From Synechococcales cyanobacterium GL140_1_metabat_312 (GTDB taxonomy: Bacteria; Cyanobacteriota; Cyanobacteriia; Leptolyngbyales; Leptolyngbyaceae): DNA of 64,000 nucleotides. The stretch is from assembly GCA_025351345.1 (NCBI GenBank), contig JANXWB010000086.1, positions 19,264 through 83,263 of the forward strand. Direction: 5' to 3'. The notes beneath the pieces are model-generated. The model searched no databases. It was given only the letters and a program-made list of their open reading frames with translations, and was not told the origin of the DNA. Each line of letters starts with the position of its first letter. Positions within the stretch are counted from its first letter, which is position 1. Both the position numbers and the translations under genes were made by a program. This document shows, piece after piece, positions 19,740 to 29,478 of this stretch.

Positions 19740-20426
19740 ATGGCCGAATCGAATTACAAATTAGCCCAAAACGTGACGCACAATGCTGTCAGTCAAGCAC
19801 TTCGCCAACTCATGACGGATTGCGACATCGATACATTTAAAGTACTGAGTCTCCGATCGCAGGTTTCTCTCGGGGCAATAAAGCGACTCCAGCAGGGTCA
19901 TATTCTGACGATGCAGGTGCAGACGGTGAGGAAGATTGCGGAAGTTCTACAAATTTCGGTGGATGATTTGGTGCGATCGCTGACGGCTGAATCGATCCCT
20001 ATTCCACAGTCCACAGCCTCAAATTCCGAGTTACAGCAAGAGTACGATCGCTTAGCTCAGACGCTTAAACATCAAGAAACAACGTGTCGTGAGACCTTTC
20101 AGCACGAAGCTCTCCAAACCCTAGAACCTTGGTTAATTCAATGGTCTGCTGCTGCCCACGCTGCTCAAACTAATCCGCAATTGATGGCTAGCAAACTGCT
20201 GCCGCTGCTCAGCCCGATCGATCGACTTCTAATGGAATGGGGAGTTAGTCCGATCGGGACTATTGGCGAAGAGTGTGACTATGATCCCGCGCTACATCAT
20301 GGAATGAATGGTGATTTTCAATTGGGCGATCGGATTCGGATTCGATTTTTGGGATACCGCTATCAAAATTCAACTGGAAACCACGTTTTACATCGGGCCA
20401 AGGTGATGCGGCTGGATTCACTCTGA
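19740..20426 (+). CDS. Helix-turn-helix / GrpE-like fusion protein
   Basis: From ATG 19740 (MAESNYK, 228 residues), residues about 12-80 form an XRE-type helix-turn-helix: VSQALRQLM, then SLRSQVSLGAIKRLQQG and TVRKIAEVLQISVDDLVRSL. Residues about 95-140 are helical with coiled-coil features. The last 60 resemble the GrpE beta-domain: WGVSPIGTIGEECDYDPALHH, then LGDRIRIRFLGYRY and LHRAKVMRL, which matches the GrpE pattern of a GV-IG-GE-FDP-H motif, a GY element and a closing R-A-V. It is not the cell's main GrpE, which lacks a DNA-binding domain. Function is unknown; a chaperone-linked regulator is one guess. Confidence 0.7.
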   Translation: MAESNYKLAQNVTHNAVSQALRQLMTDCDIDTFKVLSLRSQVSLGAIKRLQQGHILTMQVQTVRKIAEVLQISVDDLVRSLTAESIPIPQSTASNSELQQEYDRLAQTLKHQETTCRETFQHEALQTLEPWLIQWSAAAHAAQTNPQLMASKLLPLLSPIDRLLMEWGVSPIGTIGEECDYDPALHHGMNGDFQLGDRIRIRFLGYRYQNSTGNHVLHRAKVMRLDSL

Positions 20427-20574
20427 TCAGTTCACTCAAATAAATCCCTCTGAATAAAGTCATGCCAATAACTAACCAATAACTAAACCGTAAACTAAGC
20501 TCCCTATGGCTCAAACTTTTCGATACAATAACAACCCTAGGAAAAACTGATTTACACTTATCCGGCATTAAATT

Positions 20575-21981
20575 ATGAGTCAGCGCACGCTTTTCGATAA
20601 GGTTTGGGATTTGCATACTGTTGGCACATTGCCCTCTGGTCAAACTCAGCTTTTTATCGGACTTCACCTGATTCATGAAGTGACCAGCCCCCAAGCTTTT
20701 TCTATGGTGCGCGATCGGGGTTTAACTATTCCCTTTCCCGATCGGACTGTTGCGACGGTAGACCACATCATCCCGACCGACAACCAATCGCGACCGTTTA
20801 AAGATGCTATGGCTGAAGAAATGCTTCAGGAACTTGAAAAAAATACGGCTGAATATGGCATTCGTTTTTACAACGCGGGATCGGGCAATCAAGGCATTGT
20901 CCATATCATTGCGCCAGAGCAAGGACTGACTCAACCTGGAATGACCATCGTTTGCGGAGACAGTCACACCTCCACCCATGGGGCCTTTGGTGCAATTGCG
21001 ATGGGCATTGGGACGAGTCAAGTCCGAGACGTTCTGGCGTCCCAAACCCTAGCGCTGGCTAAGCTTAAAGTTCGTAAAATTGAAGTCAATGGTCAGCTTG
21101 CTCCCGGCGTATATGCTAAGGATGTGGTCTTGCATATCATTCGGAAATTGGGAATTAAGGGCGGCGTTGGCTATGCTTATGAGTTCGCCGGAACGACGTT
21201 TGAGGCGATGTCAATGGAAGAGCGGATGACGGTGTGCAATATGGCGATCGAGGGCGGTGCACGCTGTGGCTATGTCAATCCAGATCAAGAGACCTATGAC
21301 TATTTAAAAGGGAGAGATTTTGCACCTAAGGGTGAAGATTGGGAGCAGGCGGTGGCGTGGTGGACCAGTTTGGCGAGTGATGACGATGCTGAATATGATG
21401 ATGTCGTGGTGTTCGATGCAGCAAACATTGCACCGACGGTGACTTGGGGAATCACGCCAAGCCAAGGGGTTGGGGTAGATGAACAGGTTCCAGCCCCCGA
21501 GGATATGCCCGAGGATGAGCAAGCTTTGGCCGAAGATGCCTATGTCTATATGTCGTTAAAGCCCGGTCAACCGATGGAAGGAACTGCGATCGATGTTTGT
21601 TTTATTGGAAGCTGCACAAATGGTCGTATTTCTGACTTGCGAGAAGCCGCAAAAATTGCCGAGGGAAAACATGTTGCAAATAATGTAAAAGCATTTGTGG
21701 TCCCCGGTTCTGAGCGGGTCAAGCTGCAAGCTGAGGCTGAAGGATTAGACAAGATCTTCACGGCTGCCGGGTTTGAGTGGCGGGAACCAGGATGTTCAAT
21801 GTGTTTGGCGATGAATCCCGATAGGTTAGAGGGTCGTCAAATGAGTGCATCGTCATCCAATCGTAATTTCAAAGGTCGTCAGGGTTCCTCCTCAGGACGG
21901 ACGTTGTTAATGAGTCCGGCCATGGTCGCGGCGGCGGCGATTAATGGCAAGGTGACCGATGTTCGTACTCTGATGACATAG
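20575..21981 (+). CDS. leuC: 3-isopropylmalate dehydratase large subunit
   Basis: LeuC with LeuD isomerises 2-isopropylmalate to 3-isopropylmalate in leucine synthesis. Seen: [22 protein letters not shown], three Fe-S cluster cysteines ([10 protein letters not shown], and the CxxC in [13 protein letters not shown]), and the terminal [15 protein letters not shown]. At 468 residues it is full length. leuD is not adjacent here. The upstream genes are unrelated, and a terminator follows directly, so leuC is probably a single-gene unit. Confidence 0.95.
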   Translation: MSQRTLFDKVWDLHTVGTLPSGQTQLFIGLHLIHEVTSPQAFSMVRDRGLTIPFPDRTVATVDHIIPTDNQSRPFKDAMAEEMLQELEKNTAEYGIRFYNAGSGNQGIVHIIAPEQGLTQPGMTIVCGDSHTSTHGAFGAIAMGIGTSQVRDVLASQTLALAKLKVRKIEVNGQLAPGVYAKDVVLHIIRKLGIKGGVGYAYEFAGTTFEAMSMEERMTVCNMAIEGGARCGYVNPDQETYDYLKGRDFAPKGEDWEQAVAWWTSLASDDDAEYDDVVVFDAANIAPTVTWGITPSQGVGVDEQVPAPEDMPEDEQALAEDAYVYMSLKPGQPMEGTAIDVCFIGSCTNGRISDLREAAKIAEGKHVANNVKAFVVPGSERVKLQAEAEGLDKIFTAAGFEWREPGCSMCLAMNPDRLEGRQMSASSSNRNFKGRQGSSSGRTLLMSPAMVAAAAINGKVTDVRTLMT

Positions 21982-21994
21982 AAAATTAAAAATT

Positions 21995-22032
21995 AATTGC
22001 AAGGAATATGAGAAGTCTTGTTCCTTGCAATT
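21995..22032 (+). terminator. Hairpin after leuC
   Basis: AATTGCAAGGAA (21995-22006) and TTCCTTGCAATT (22021-22032) form a perfect 12-bp stem between the convergent leuC and the next gene. There is no long T-run; A/T-rich arms may let it work on both strands. Confidence 0.65.
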
Positions 22033-22056
22033 AAAAATTGCTGTTGAAAAGTTTTG

Positions 22057-22674
22057 TTAAGCCAATCGCAACAGGCCGGAATAGGTTTGGTGAATTTCCT
22101 TAAGAGTGGTTTGCTGTTTCAGTGGCACATTGGGCGTGAATCCATTGAGGTCATCGCAACATAGTGTCGTCACCTTCAATTGATCGCAGGGGAAAATTAA
22201 CATGTTGCCATTGTGATAATTCTCTTTCACTTGTTCTACGGTAGATGGCAACACGCCAACCAACAAGGCTAATACTTCATTCGGCAAACTTATCACTACC
22301 GATCGGCCAAAAAAGCCTTCTAATCCGGCCAATAATTTTTCGACCCGATCGATCGGATTTTCTTGATCAGCAATGCGATACAGCCAACGACTCCATTGAA
22401 TCCGTAATCCATAGGCACGCGACCTATCGATCGTATTGCTTGCCGCCCCAATATCGGGAGATCCTATAGCAATGATGGCTTTGTAGGGTTGTTCTGCTGG
22501 ACTGCACAGCGCCGCACCAGGACCTGCGAATTCTGCATGAAATTCTTTACAGAGGATAAGACCACTCTTTTTCTGTTCGCCCACCCTCAGGAGAGGCGTT
22601 GGACCTTCCAGAGGAAAAGTTTGGGTGAGCTGAGTCACGCCGGGTCGAACCAAAAGAGAAGACAAACTATTCAC
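22057..22674 (-). CDS. Conserved protein of unknown function
   Basis: The product has about 205 residues from a GTG at 22674, which has AAGGG eight bases upstream; a TTG at 22707 would add 11 residues. The N-terminus reads MNSLSSLLVRPGVTQLTQTFPLEGPTPLL. A middle segment IIAIGSPDIGAASNTIDRSRAYG and the ending LKEIHQTYSGLLRLA are distinctive, but I do not recognise a family. No signal peptide or membrane helix is seen. Three cysteines (in ILFCK/ALCSP-like context and CCDD) have no metal-site spacing. It stands alone between leuC and rnpB. Confidence 0.6.
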   Translation of the reverse strand: MNSLSSLLVRPGVTQLTQTFPLEGPTPLLRVGEQKKSGLILCKEFHAEFAGPGAALCSPAEQPYKAIIAIGSPDIGAASNTIDRSRAYGLRIQWSRWLYRIADQENPIDRVEKLLAGLEGFFGRSVVISLPNEVLALLVGVLPSTVEQVKENYHNGNMLIFPCDQLKVTTLCCDDLNGFTPNVPLKQQTTLKEIHQTYSGLLRLA

Positions 22675-22707
22675 AACGATTACCCTTAGAGGCTCACCAC
22701 CAATCAA

Positions 22708-23200
22708 CTTCAGAATCTGAAATTAAGCCAAACCTACGATCTTAAACTTCAGTTATCCTATTGATGGCAAACTTTTACTACATTACATATTCTAGGGTCA
22801 GTGTTCACCTCATCATAGTTTTGTAAGGTTGTCTTCGCAGAAACTACAAATAGGTTGCTGTTATTTTAAAGAATCTTAAAATTCTACGGATTTACCGTTA
22901 AAGCCTATGGGGCAAGACTTATGGACGCGATATTGTCGTAAAAGTAGGGATTTGAATAAATATTAGAAACATAAAAACTTAAAGAAGCAAAGATCAAACG
23001 TAAATATCGATCGGTTTATGAAGAATTTTTACGTCAGATGAGGTTGAAGTTCTACTTATTTTTCTATATATAAAATTAAGGTCTATGACTGCCTCTAGAT
23101 TATCAGCGCCGTCACATTTAGCGTGGAGAGACTGAGACAGATAACGTCATACGATCGCCCACCGAGATTTGCTAGCTGAAAAGCTTATAGAGTAAGGAGA
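22708..23200. other. Intergenic region between the unknown gene and rnpB
   Basis: About 490 AT-rich bases contain no convincing reading frame. The left part should hold the promoter of the minus-strand unknown gene and the right part the termination region of rnpB. No clear T-run hairpin is visible for rnpB. Confidence 0.5.
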
Positions 23201-23621
23201 GAAGCAGAGTCAGACATAAGCCGGGTTCTGTTCTAGGAAATCGATCGAAATCAATGTCCCAGGGCTGTTATCTATCTGGGCAGTGAGTTACCCCACGCCT
23301 CAAGCGGCACTTTGTTGAGCGAACCCAACAATCTAGAGCAGGCAAAAAACCAACCTTTGCTCCGACGACCTTGCACCCAACCGGGGTTTACCGAGCCAGT
23401 TCCTCACGAAACTGCTGGTACGCTCTTACCGCACCTTTGCACCCTTACCCGAAGAATTGAGAATTTCCAGTCCTTCATTCCTCCGGGCGGTATTTTTCTG
23501 TGGCACTATCCTCACGATCGCTCGCACTGGGCGTTACCCAGCAAGTTTGGTTTTTGGGGTGCCCGGACTTTCCTCAGAAGATGCAAGCACCTTCCGCAAC
23601 TGCCTTCGCTGACTCTGCTTC
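23201..23621 (-). ncRNA. rnpB: RNase P RNA
   Basis: This is the catalytic RNA that trims tRNA 5' leaders. On the minus strand the sequence contains the universal P4 5' half (GAGGAAAGTCCGGGC, about 23580-23566) and the 3' half (ACAGAACCCGGCTTAT, about 23231-23216), the hallmark ends of bacterial type A RNase P RNA. The terminal P1 helix is visible: GAAGCAGAGTCA at the 5' end pairs perfectly with TGACTCTGCTTC at the 3' end, which sets the ends near 23621 and 23201 (about 421 nt). A plus-strand open frame across it is a chance frame. Confidence 0.95.
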
Positions 23622-23639
23622 GTTTGTTAGTGTAGGCGA

Positions 23640-24416
23640 TTATTCAGGAAATTCACCCGATCGGACTTCTTTACAATAGGTTTCAAATGCCTCACGCATG
23701 GTTTCACGCAGGTTTGCGTAGGCTTTGGAGAAGGGTGGACTCCAGCTTCCCATGCCTAAGAGATCGCTGGTGACGAGGATTTGTCCGTCACAATGGGGAC
23801 CCGCGCCAATGCCGATCGTGGGAATGGCGATTTTTTGGGTAATGATTTGGGCGAGATCTGCGGGAATGTGTTCAAGCACTATTCCAAAGACTCCAGCTCT
23901 CTCTAGGGCGATCGCCTCCCTGATGATTTTGCTCTGAGCCGATTTAGTTTTTCCTTGTTGTTTAAAGCCAAGTTGATGGACGGATTGCGGCGTTAGGCCA
24001 ATGTGCCCCATGACCGGAATGCCCGCTTGAACTAAATGGGCGATCGTCGTGACCATTTCAGGATAGCCGCCTTCAAGTTTGACCGCATTAGCACCGCCCT
24101 CTTTCAGGGCCAATCCCGCCGATCTCATGGCTTGTTGAGGGCTTTCTTGATAGGTCAAAAAGGGCAAGTCCATCACGAGAAATGCATTTTTAATACCGCG
24201 CCTTACCGCTTTGGTGTGATGAATCATTTCCTCTAACGTCACGGGCAATGTGGTCGCATGGCCCAAAACCGTCATAGCTAGAGAGTCCCCAACCAAAATT
24301 AAATCTACTTGTGCTTGATCCAGAACTTCGGCTATGGGAAAATCCCAAGCGGTCAGTGCCGTGATTCGTCGCTCTTGTTGCTTCCATTGTCGAAAGTGTT
24401 GAAGCGTAACCGCCAT
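23640..24416 (-). CDS. panB: 3-methyl-2-oxobutanoate hydroxymethyltransferase
   Basis: PanB makes ketopantoate from 2-oxoisovalerate and methylene-tetrahydrofolate in pantothenate/CoA synthesis. Seen: [33 protein letters not shown] (read in pieces: metal-binding D in VGDSL), [21 protein letters not shown] and [16 protein letters not shown]. The 258-residue length is normal. Its stop lies about 20 bases from the start of rnpB on the same strand, so rnpB transcription starts very close to, or inside, the end of panB. Confidence 0.93.
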   Translation of the reverse strand: MAVTLQHFRQWKQQERRITALTAWDFPIAEVLDQAQVDLILVGDSLAMTVLGHATTLPVTLEEMIHHTKAVRRGIKNAFLVMDLPFLTYQESPQQAMRSAGLALKEGGANAVKLEGGYPEMVTTIAHLVQAGIPVMGHIGLTPQSVHQLGFKQQGKTKSAQSKIIREAIALERAGVFGIVLEHIPADLAQIITQKIAIPTIGIGAGPHCDGQILVTSDLLGMGSWSPPFSKAYANLRETMREAFETYCKEVRSGEFPE

Positions 24417-24450
24417 AGGAAGACCTCTAAACCTTGCTAATTACTACGCG

Positions 24451-25548
24451 TTAACGATCGAGATTGCGATAGATCCGGCTGCGATAATCACTCATGCTGA
24501 CCCAAGCCAAGCCTTCAGTAGTGCCGACCCACAGCTTATTCCCCGTATCTGCTGATAATGCCAACACGCGACTGCTGGGCAATCCGGCAATTTGACCGAC
24601 TATGGCACCATTGTAGGGATTCAATCGTACTAAACCCTGATCTGTTCCAACCCAGGCGCTGCCGACGCGATCGAATTTGAATGACAAAACATTCTGACCT
24701 TCAAGAGATTTCACGGTGCGAGCCACGCGTCCTGTATCCGTTTTGATCTCATGAAGTCCGCCGGGAGTCCCCGCCCAAACCGAACCATGGTTATCTGTTG
24801 CCAAGGCTTGGACGGAGCCGCCGGGAACTTTCTCTAAGACATTCATCAAATATCCTGAAGCCGTATTCACCTGCACCACGCCTTCTAAGGTCCCAATCCA
24901 AAGATTGCCATTTTTATCTATTGTCAACGCATTAGCACTAACTCCGGGCAAATCTTGAATCGTCGTCATCAACAAGCCTTGGTCGGGGCTAATCATCGCA
25001 ACGCCTTTATCGGTGCCAACCCAGAGATAGCCGCGCCTATCAAGGGCAAGGGAGAGAATTTGGTTTGAGGGGAGGGAAAAATTTTGCGCCGTGACTTTTT
25101 TTGTTTTGGGATCGATGCGAACGATGCCTTCGTAGGTGCCGACCCAAATCCGACCGACTTTATCTTGGGCTAAGGCTCCGGTTAGGGGATTGGGAATGGG
25201 CACTCGGGCTAGAATTTTTCCAGTATTGGGGTCGAGTTGTGTTAAACCTTGCCATGTCCCAACCCACAAATTTCCACTGTAGTCCTGAAGAATAGTCGAA
25301 ACCCGATCGTCGCGTTCTTGGGGTTGTTGTTGTCCGGGTAGCGGAATTCCGACGGGCGGAGGTGCGTTGCCGGGATAGGTGGGGACAGGATCGTTGGGGA
25401 ATCGTGGAGATTTTTCAGGGAGTGGGATCGCGTACGCTGCGGTTGCCGTGAATAAGATTGTTGAGGAGATAGTAATCGTAGCGAGTCTTTGATAGAGGGT
25501 ACGGTAAGCGATCGATTTTAGGTTTATCCCGTACATTCCAGCGTCCAT
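24451..25548 (-). CDS. Secreted seven-bladed beta-propeller (Reg_prop repeats)
   Basis: The protein has a signal peptide (ATITISSTILFTATAAYA), a Pro-rich spacer, then seven repeats of about 42 residues each with a core such as LWVGTWQGLTQLD, IWVGTYEGIVRID, LWVGTDKGVAMIS, LWIGTLEGVVQVN, VWAGTPGGLHEI, AWVGTDQGLVRLN and LWVGTTEGLAWVS. These are the propeller repeats known from the sensor part of hybrid two-component systems, but here there is no membrane anchor, kinase or output domain. Seven blades make one complete propeller. Start ATG 25548 (or 25536); a TTG at 25584 would add a Gln/Lys/His-rich leader. Its partner is unknown. Confidence 0.75.
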   Translation of the reverse strand: MDAGMYGINLKSIAYRTLYQRLATITISSTILFTATAAYAIPLPEKSPRFPNDPVPTYPGNAPPPVGIPLPGQQQPQERDDRVSTILQDYSGNLWVGTWQGLTQLDPNTGKILARVPIPNPLTGALAQDKVGRIWVGTYEGIVRIDPKTKKVTAQNFSLPSNQILSLALDRRGYLWVGTDKGVAMISPDQGLLMTTIQDLPGVSANALTIDKNGNLWIGTLEGVVQVNTASGYLMNVLEKVPGGSVQALATDNHGSVWAGTPGGLHEIKTDTGRVARTVKSLEGQNVLSFKFDRVGSAWVGTDQGLVRLNPYNGAIVGQIAGLPSSRVLALSADTGNKLWVGTTEGLAWVSMSDYRSRIYRNLDR

Positions 25549-25645
25549 CCTCTTGTGTAATTTTTGATGCAATTTTTGGTGCAATTCTATCTTGCGTCTA
25601 TGATACTGACGATCGTGGGAATGGTGAATCTATGACGGGTGAATT

Positions 25646-26776
25646 GTGACTTTAGATGTGAATCTAACTGAGGGGAAAGCGACATTTATAAGGGGTAGTG
25701 CGTTTTATCGTCCGCATAGTCAGACTTCACGAGATTTGGGCGTTTTGGCGGCGGCGGTCTATCGATCGAAACTTGGACGATTGCGGGTTCTCGATACGAT
25801 GACGGGGTGCGGGCTGCGATCGTTGCGGTATGCCTTAGAGTCCGAGGCTGATTTGGTGTGGGCGAATGATGCAGACCCGGAGATTCATGGGGTTTTGAGA
25901 GAAAATTTGAATGCGTTAGATCCCCGTCAAGTTCGCATTACTCAGCTCTCAGCGAATCAGATTTTTTGGCGCTGTGCGATCGACGGAGACTATTACGACT
26001 TGCTGGATATTGATTCCTTTGGCAATCCCGCTGCGCTGTTGGCTTCTTGCTTACAAGCGGTGTGTGATGGTGGATTAATCTATCTCACGAGTACGGATGG
26101 ACGGACAATTTCGGGCCATTTCCCCCAGGACAGTTTGCGACTTTACGGCACTTATACCCGCGCTCACCCTTGTGTTCAGGAACATGCTCTGCGAATGTTG
26201 ATTGGTAGTTTGGCACAGCAGGCGGCGATGCAGGGCTTTACGGTCATGCCTATTTTTTCCCTATACTCCGGCCAAATCTATCGCATTATGGTTCGGGTCA
26301 CGCATCAGACTCCGAATTTGGAGAAAAATTATGGATTTGTTGGGTATTGCCCTCAATGTGGCGACTATTCAGTGCCCAGTTGGCGATATTTAAGCCGTAC
26401 AAGTTGTCTGCATCACCGGGATGATGATCCTCGTAAACCGATGGCGATGACGCTGGCGGGTCCGCTGTGGACGGGTGTTTTGCACGATCGGGATTATGTT
26501 CAGGCCATGGTTGAACGAGCAGATGATCTAAACTTGAGTTCACAAATTCCCTTGCTGGAGATCTTTCGAGACGAGAGTGATTTGCCGCCCTATCATTATC
26601 CGCTGGGGGAGGTGGGTCGGCGGGGCAAAATGGACATTCCCAAACGCGGTCGGTTGATTGATGCGTTGCTTAAGTTGGGATACCGAGCGACGGTGACGCA
26701 TTTGAGTTCTGCGGCGATTAAGACTAATGCGCCCTTGGATATTGTGGTGGAGACGGCACGGTTCTCGTCAACCTGA
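25646..26776 (+). CDS. tRNA (guanine-N2)-dimethyltransferase, Trm1 family
   Basis: Trm1 enzymes make N2,N2-dimethylguanosine at position 26 (and 27 in Aquifex) of tRNA. Seen: the N-terminal EGKATFIRGSAFYRP, the SAM loop LDTMTGCGLRSLRYA, ANDADPEI, the DIDSFGNPA motif typical of Trm1, and a probable zinc site (CPQCGDY with CLHH about 25 residues later). At 376 residues it matches the family. The start is GTG 25646, because the nearby ATG at 25632 runs into a stop after five codons. The family is common in archaea and eukaryotes but restricted among bacteria, cyanobacteria being one of the few groups. Confidence 0.85.
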   Translation: MTLDVNLTEGKATFIRGSAFYRPHSQTSRDLGVLAAAVYRSKLGRLRVLDTMTGCGLRSLRYALESEADLVWANDADPEIHGVLRENLNALDPRQVRITQLSANQIFWRCAIDGDYYDLLDIDSFGNPAALLASCLQAVCDGGLIYLTSTDGRTISGHFPQDSLRLYGTYTRAHPCVQEHALRMLIGSLAQQAAMQGFTVMPIFSLYSGQIYRIMVRVTHQTPNLEKNYGFVGYCPQCGDYSVPSWRYLSRTSCLHHRDDDPRKPMAMTLAGPLWTGVLHDRDYVQAMVERADDLNLSSQIPLLEIFRDESDLPPYHYPLGEVGRRGKMDIPKRGRLIDALLKLGYRATVTHLSSAAIKTNAPLDIVVETARFSST

Positions 26777-26821
26777 GACCGGATTGCACTAGAATACATA
26801 ATGATTTAATTCTTGGCTGAT

Positions 26822-27151
26822 ATGAGTACCCTTAAAGTCATCTCCGATTCCGAATTCGAGACCGAAGTTATTCGTGCGGATCAGCCTGTTCTTGTTTATT
26901 TTTGGGCGGCATGGTGTGGTCCTTGTCGTCTTATGGCGTCAGTTGTGGCGACGATCGCGGAAAATTATGGCGATCGGTTGAAGGTGATCAAAATGGAAAT
27001 CGATCCAAATCCTTTAACAGTCGCGCAGTGGAAAGTTGAGGGCGTTCCAGCATTCCGAATTTTTGAAGACGGTGTTTTGAAGGCCGAAAGTGAAGGTGCA
27101 GTTTCAAAGGTGAAGCTAGAAGCGTTTATTGATGCGCATTTACCGGGGTAG
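26822..27151 (+). CDS. Thioredoxin
   Basis: The 109-residue small redox protein has the active site WCGPC (C32, C35) in the context YFWAAWCGPCRLM and the cis-proline loop GVPAFRIFEDG. The start is ATG 26822 (MSTLKVI); a TTG three codons earlier is less likely. The charged substitutions around the active site differ from the abundant thioredoxin m, so the target range may differ. It follows the Trm1-like gene by about 45 bases on the same strand and may be co-transcribed. Confidence 0.88.
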   Translation: MSTLKVISDSEFETEVIRADQPVLVYFWAAWCGPCRLMASVVATIAENYGDRLKVIKMEIDPNPLTVAQWKVEGVPAFRIFEDGVLKAESEGAVSKVKLEAFIDAHLPG

Positions 27152-27182
27152 GTGATTTTATTGAATTAGTCTTTTTGTTCTT

Positions 27183-28094
27183 ATGACCGACCACGATCGC
27201 CTCTTCAAAGAACTACTTTCGACATTTTTTATTGAGTTTCTAGAACTTTTCCTCCCAGAAATTGCCGAACAGATCGATCCTACTTCGATCCGATTTCTTC
27301 AGCAGGAATACTTTGCGGATCTCACATCTGGAGAAGAAAAAATAGTCGATTTATTGGTTGAAGTTCAGCAACTGGGAGCAACTGCTGCTTTCTTGATTCA
27401 TCTCGAAGCACAATCTTTCAGTGAAGCTAACTTTGCCCGCCGAATGTTCTTTTATTTTTCAATCCTGCATCAACGCTATCTTCAGCGCATCTATCCGATC
27501 GTTATTTTTTCTTTTGACAAACCCGATCGTCAGGAAAATAATCGCTACATGGTCAAATTTGGCGATCGGACCATTCTAGATTTCAACTTTGAAGCTATCC
27601 AACTGAATCGTCTCAATTGGCGCGACTACCTCAGTCAACAGAATCCCGTTGCCGCCGCCCTCATGGCCAAAATGCGAATTGAGATCAACGATCGGCCCAA
27701 AGTCAAAGCTGAATGTCTACGATTGCTGGCAACCTTACGCCTTGACCCAGCTCGTACTCGACTCATTTCAGGCTTTATCGATACCTATTTACGATTAAAT
27801 ACGCAGGAGGAACAGGTTTTTCAGAGCGAGGTTGGTAAACTAGAGACAACCGAACAGGAGCAGATCATGCAAATTACAACAACTTGGATGGAACAAGGGA
27901 TTGAGCAAGGGATTGAGCAAGGAGAACGATCGCTTGTTTTACGACAGTTAACGCGCCGAGTTGGTGAATTACCCGAAGGAGTCCGATCGCAAGTTGAACT
28001 GTTTTCCCTGTACGAGATCGAAGCCTTGGGAGAAGCGCTACTGGATTTTACAAATCTGTCTGACTTAGAACAATGGCTGATTCAGCAGACTTAA
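27183..28094 (+). CDS. Rpn-family PD-(D/E)XK nuclease (putative transposase-like)
   Basis: This 303-residue protein opens with TDHDRLFKELLSTFFIEFLELFLPE, typical of the Rpn/RpnC and DUF4351-bearing proteins that are abundant in cyanobacteria. The nuclease-fold acidic residues are visible (EYFADL, then HLEAQS), followed by RMFFYFSILHQRY. The C-terminal 60 residues (LRQLTRRVGELPEG, EALGEALLDFTNLSDLEQWL) match DUF4351. Just before it is an internal repeat EQGIEQGIEQGE encoded by near-identical 12-base units, a slippage-prone spot. Rpn proteins of E. coli promote RecA-independent recombination; the role in cyanobacteria is unknown. Confidence 0.8.
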   Translation: MTDHDRLFKELLSTFFIEFLELFLPEIAEQIDPTSIRFLQQEYFADLTSGEEKIVDLLVEVQQLGATAAFLIHLEAQSFSEANFARRMFFYFSILHQRYLQRIYPIVIFSFDKPDRQENNRYMVKFGDRTILDFNFEAIQLNRLNWRDYLSQQNPVAAALMAKMRIEINDRPKVKAECLRLLATLRLDPARTRLISGFIDTYLRLNTQEEQVFQSEVGKLETTEQEQIMQITTTWMEQGIEQGIEQGERSLVLRQLTRRVGELPEGVRSQVELFSLYEIEALGEALLDFTNLSDLEQWLIQQT

Positions 28095-28126
28095 AAGTTA
28101 TTTCGGTTGAATAAATTATAAGAACT

Positions 28127-29077
28127 CTAGCTCTCAAACCGATCGAACAAATGCAACTTACAAATATTTGATAGATCTTCGCAAACTTTAACACCGCGAA
28201 CACTACTGCCGTGACTATCCAAAGGTGGCGAAAATACAGCAATCCCCATTTTCCCAGGGACAACAGCAATAATTCCACCCGAAACCCCACTCTTCGCCGG
28301 AAGCCCAACTCGATAGGCCCATTCGCCTGCAAAGTTGTACATGCCGCAGGTGTACATCACACTAAGCAAATCCCGCACGTATTTTGACTCAATGGCTCGA
28401 TCGCCCGATCGCGGATTAACCCCATTGTTTGCCAAGGTCGCGGCCATCAATGCCAAATCTCGACAATCGACCAACAGCGCACATTGCTGAAAATATAAAT
28501 CCAAGGTTTCATCAATCCGATCGTCCATCATTTCAAAATGTCGCATCAGATATGCCAACGCGCGATTTCGATGTCCGGTGGTGCGTTCCGACATAAAAAC
28601 CGATGAATCAACATACAGATCACGTCCCGCATAGGCTTTAAATGTATTCAAAATTCGATTGAGCCGATCGGTTGCCGTGTTGCCTTGAATTAGGTTGGTG
28701 GTGGCGATCGCTCCTGCATTGACCATAGGATTATCAGGGCGTTTTGAATTTTCATCAAGCCGGATGATCGAATTGAACAGATCACCCGTAGGTTCTACGC
28801 CAACTTTAGAAAGCAACATGTCTCGCCCTCTGTCTTCGAGTGCCATGCCGTAGGTAAACACTTTGGAAATGGATTGAATCGTAAACAGTTGCCGATCGTC
28901 GCCGACACTCAACAGATCACCATCCACGCTTGCCACGCAAATACTAAAAGCATTAGGATTCATTTTGGCAAGTTCAGGAATGTACCTCGCAACCGTTCCC
29001 GATCGGCAACTTTGGTAACGATCGTGTAATTGGGTTAGTAATTCTAGACTGATTGGATTTACAGAAAAATCAAGCAT
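28127..29077 (-). CDS. glsA: Glutaminase
   Basis: The enzyme hydrolyses glutamine to glutamate and ammonia and belongs to the serine beta-lactamase-like fold. Seen: the catalytic SxxK in [16 protein letters not shown], the [11 protein letters not shown] motif, and [21 protein letters not shown] near the C-terminus. From ATG 29077 (MLDFSVNP) it has 316 residues, the standard family length. The frame is open upstream to 29242, but those 55 residues have no family resemblance. Confidence 0.92.
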   Translation of the reverse strand: MLDFSVNPISLELLTQLHDRYQSCRSGTVARYIPELAKMNPNAFSICVASVDGDLLSVGDDRQLFTIQSISKVFTYGMALEDRGRDMLLSKVGVEPTGDLFNSIIRLDENSKRPDNPMVNAGAIATTNLIQGNTATDRLNRILNTFKAYAGRDLYVDSSVFMSERTTGHRNRALAYLMRHFEMMDDRIDETLDLYFQQCALLVDCRDLALMAATLANNGVNPRSGDRAIESKYVRDLLSVMYTCGMYNFAGEWAYRVGLPAKSGVSGGIIAVVPGKMGIAVFSPPLDSHGSSVRGVKVCEDLSNICKLHLFDRFES

Positions 29078-29478
29078 AAGATTCAAAAAAATTGCGTTCT
29101 TACTATACAGAAGAAAATACGGCGCTATGTGAATATCCGAAGATAGGTTGGCGGGCGGACGCGTTATTATGCGAGAAATTCGGGTGGGCCAAGCGTGACA
29201 ACCGACAGTTGTGTTGGAGCAAAATAGCCAGCGTGTTAACAAATCGATCGCACCGATCGATTCCGTATGACTTCATTTCGGGGCTTGTAAGAAGAAACGG
29301 CTAATCCAAGCTATGAATTAGCCAATGTCAATGATTAACAGCCCAATAAGATGAATTATTGACATGTTTTCTGAATGCATACCGATCGCATATTTAGATA
29401 CCTTACATATGAAAAAAGCCCTTAGAGAACTCAATCTCCAAGGGCTTAAATTTAAATTGAACAAATCTAGTTTGTCAA
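29078..29478. other. Intergenic region between glsA and rbcS
   Basis: About 400 bases hold the promoter region of glsA and the terminator of the rbc operon (29412-29447). I see no other gene in it. Confidence 0.6.
29412..29447 (-). terminator. Terminator of the rbcLXS operon
   Basis: On the minus strand, AAGCCCTT and AAGGGCTT arms form a stem that runs into a run of six T residues (complement of 29412-29417). It lies about 35 bases past the rbcS stop codon. Confidence 0.85.

Noticed and set aside
23312..23635. Plus-strand open frame of 107 codons
   Set aside because: It lies inside the RNase P RNA gene on the other strand and has no family resemblance.
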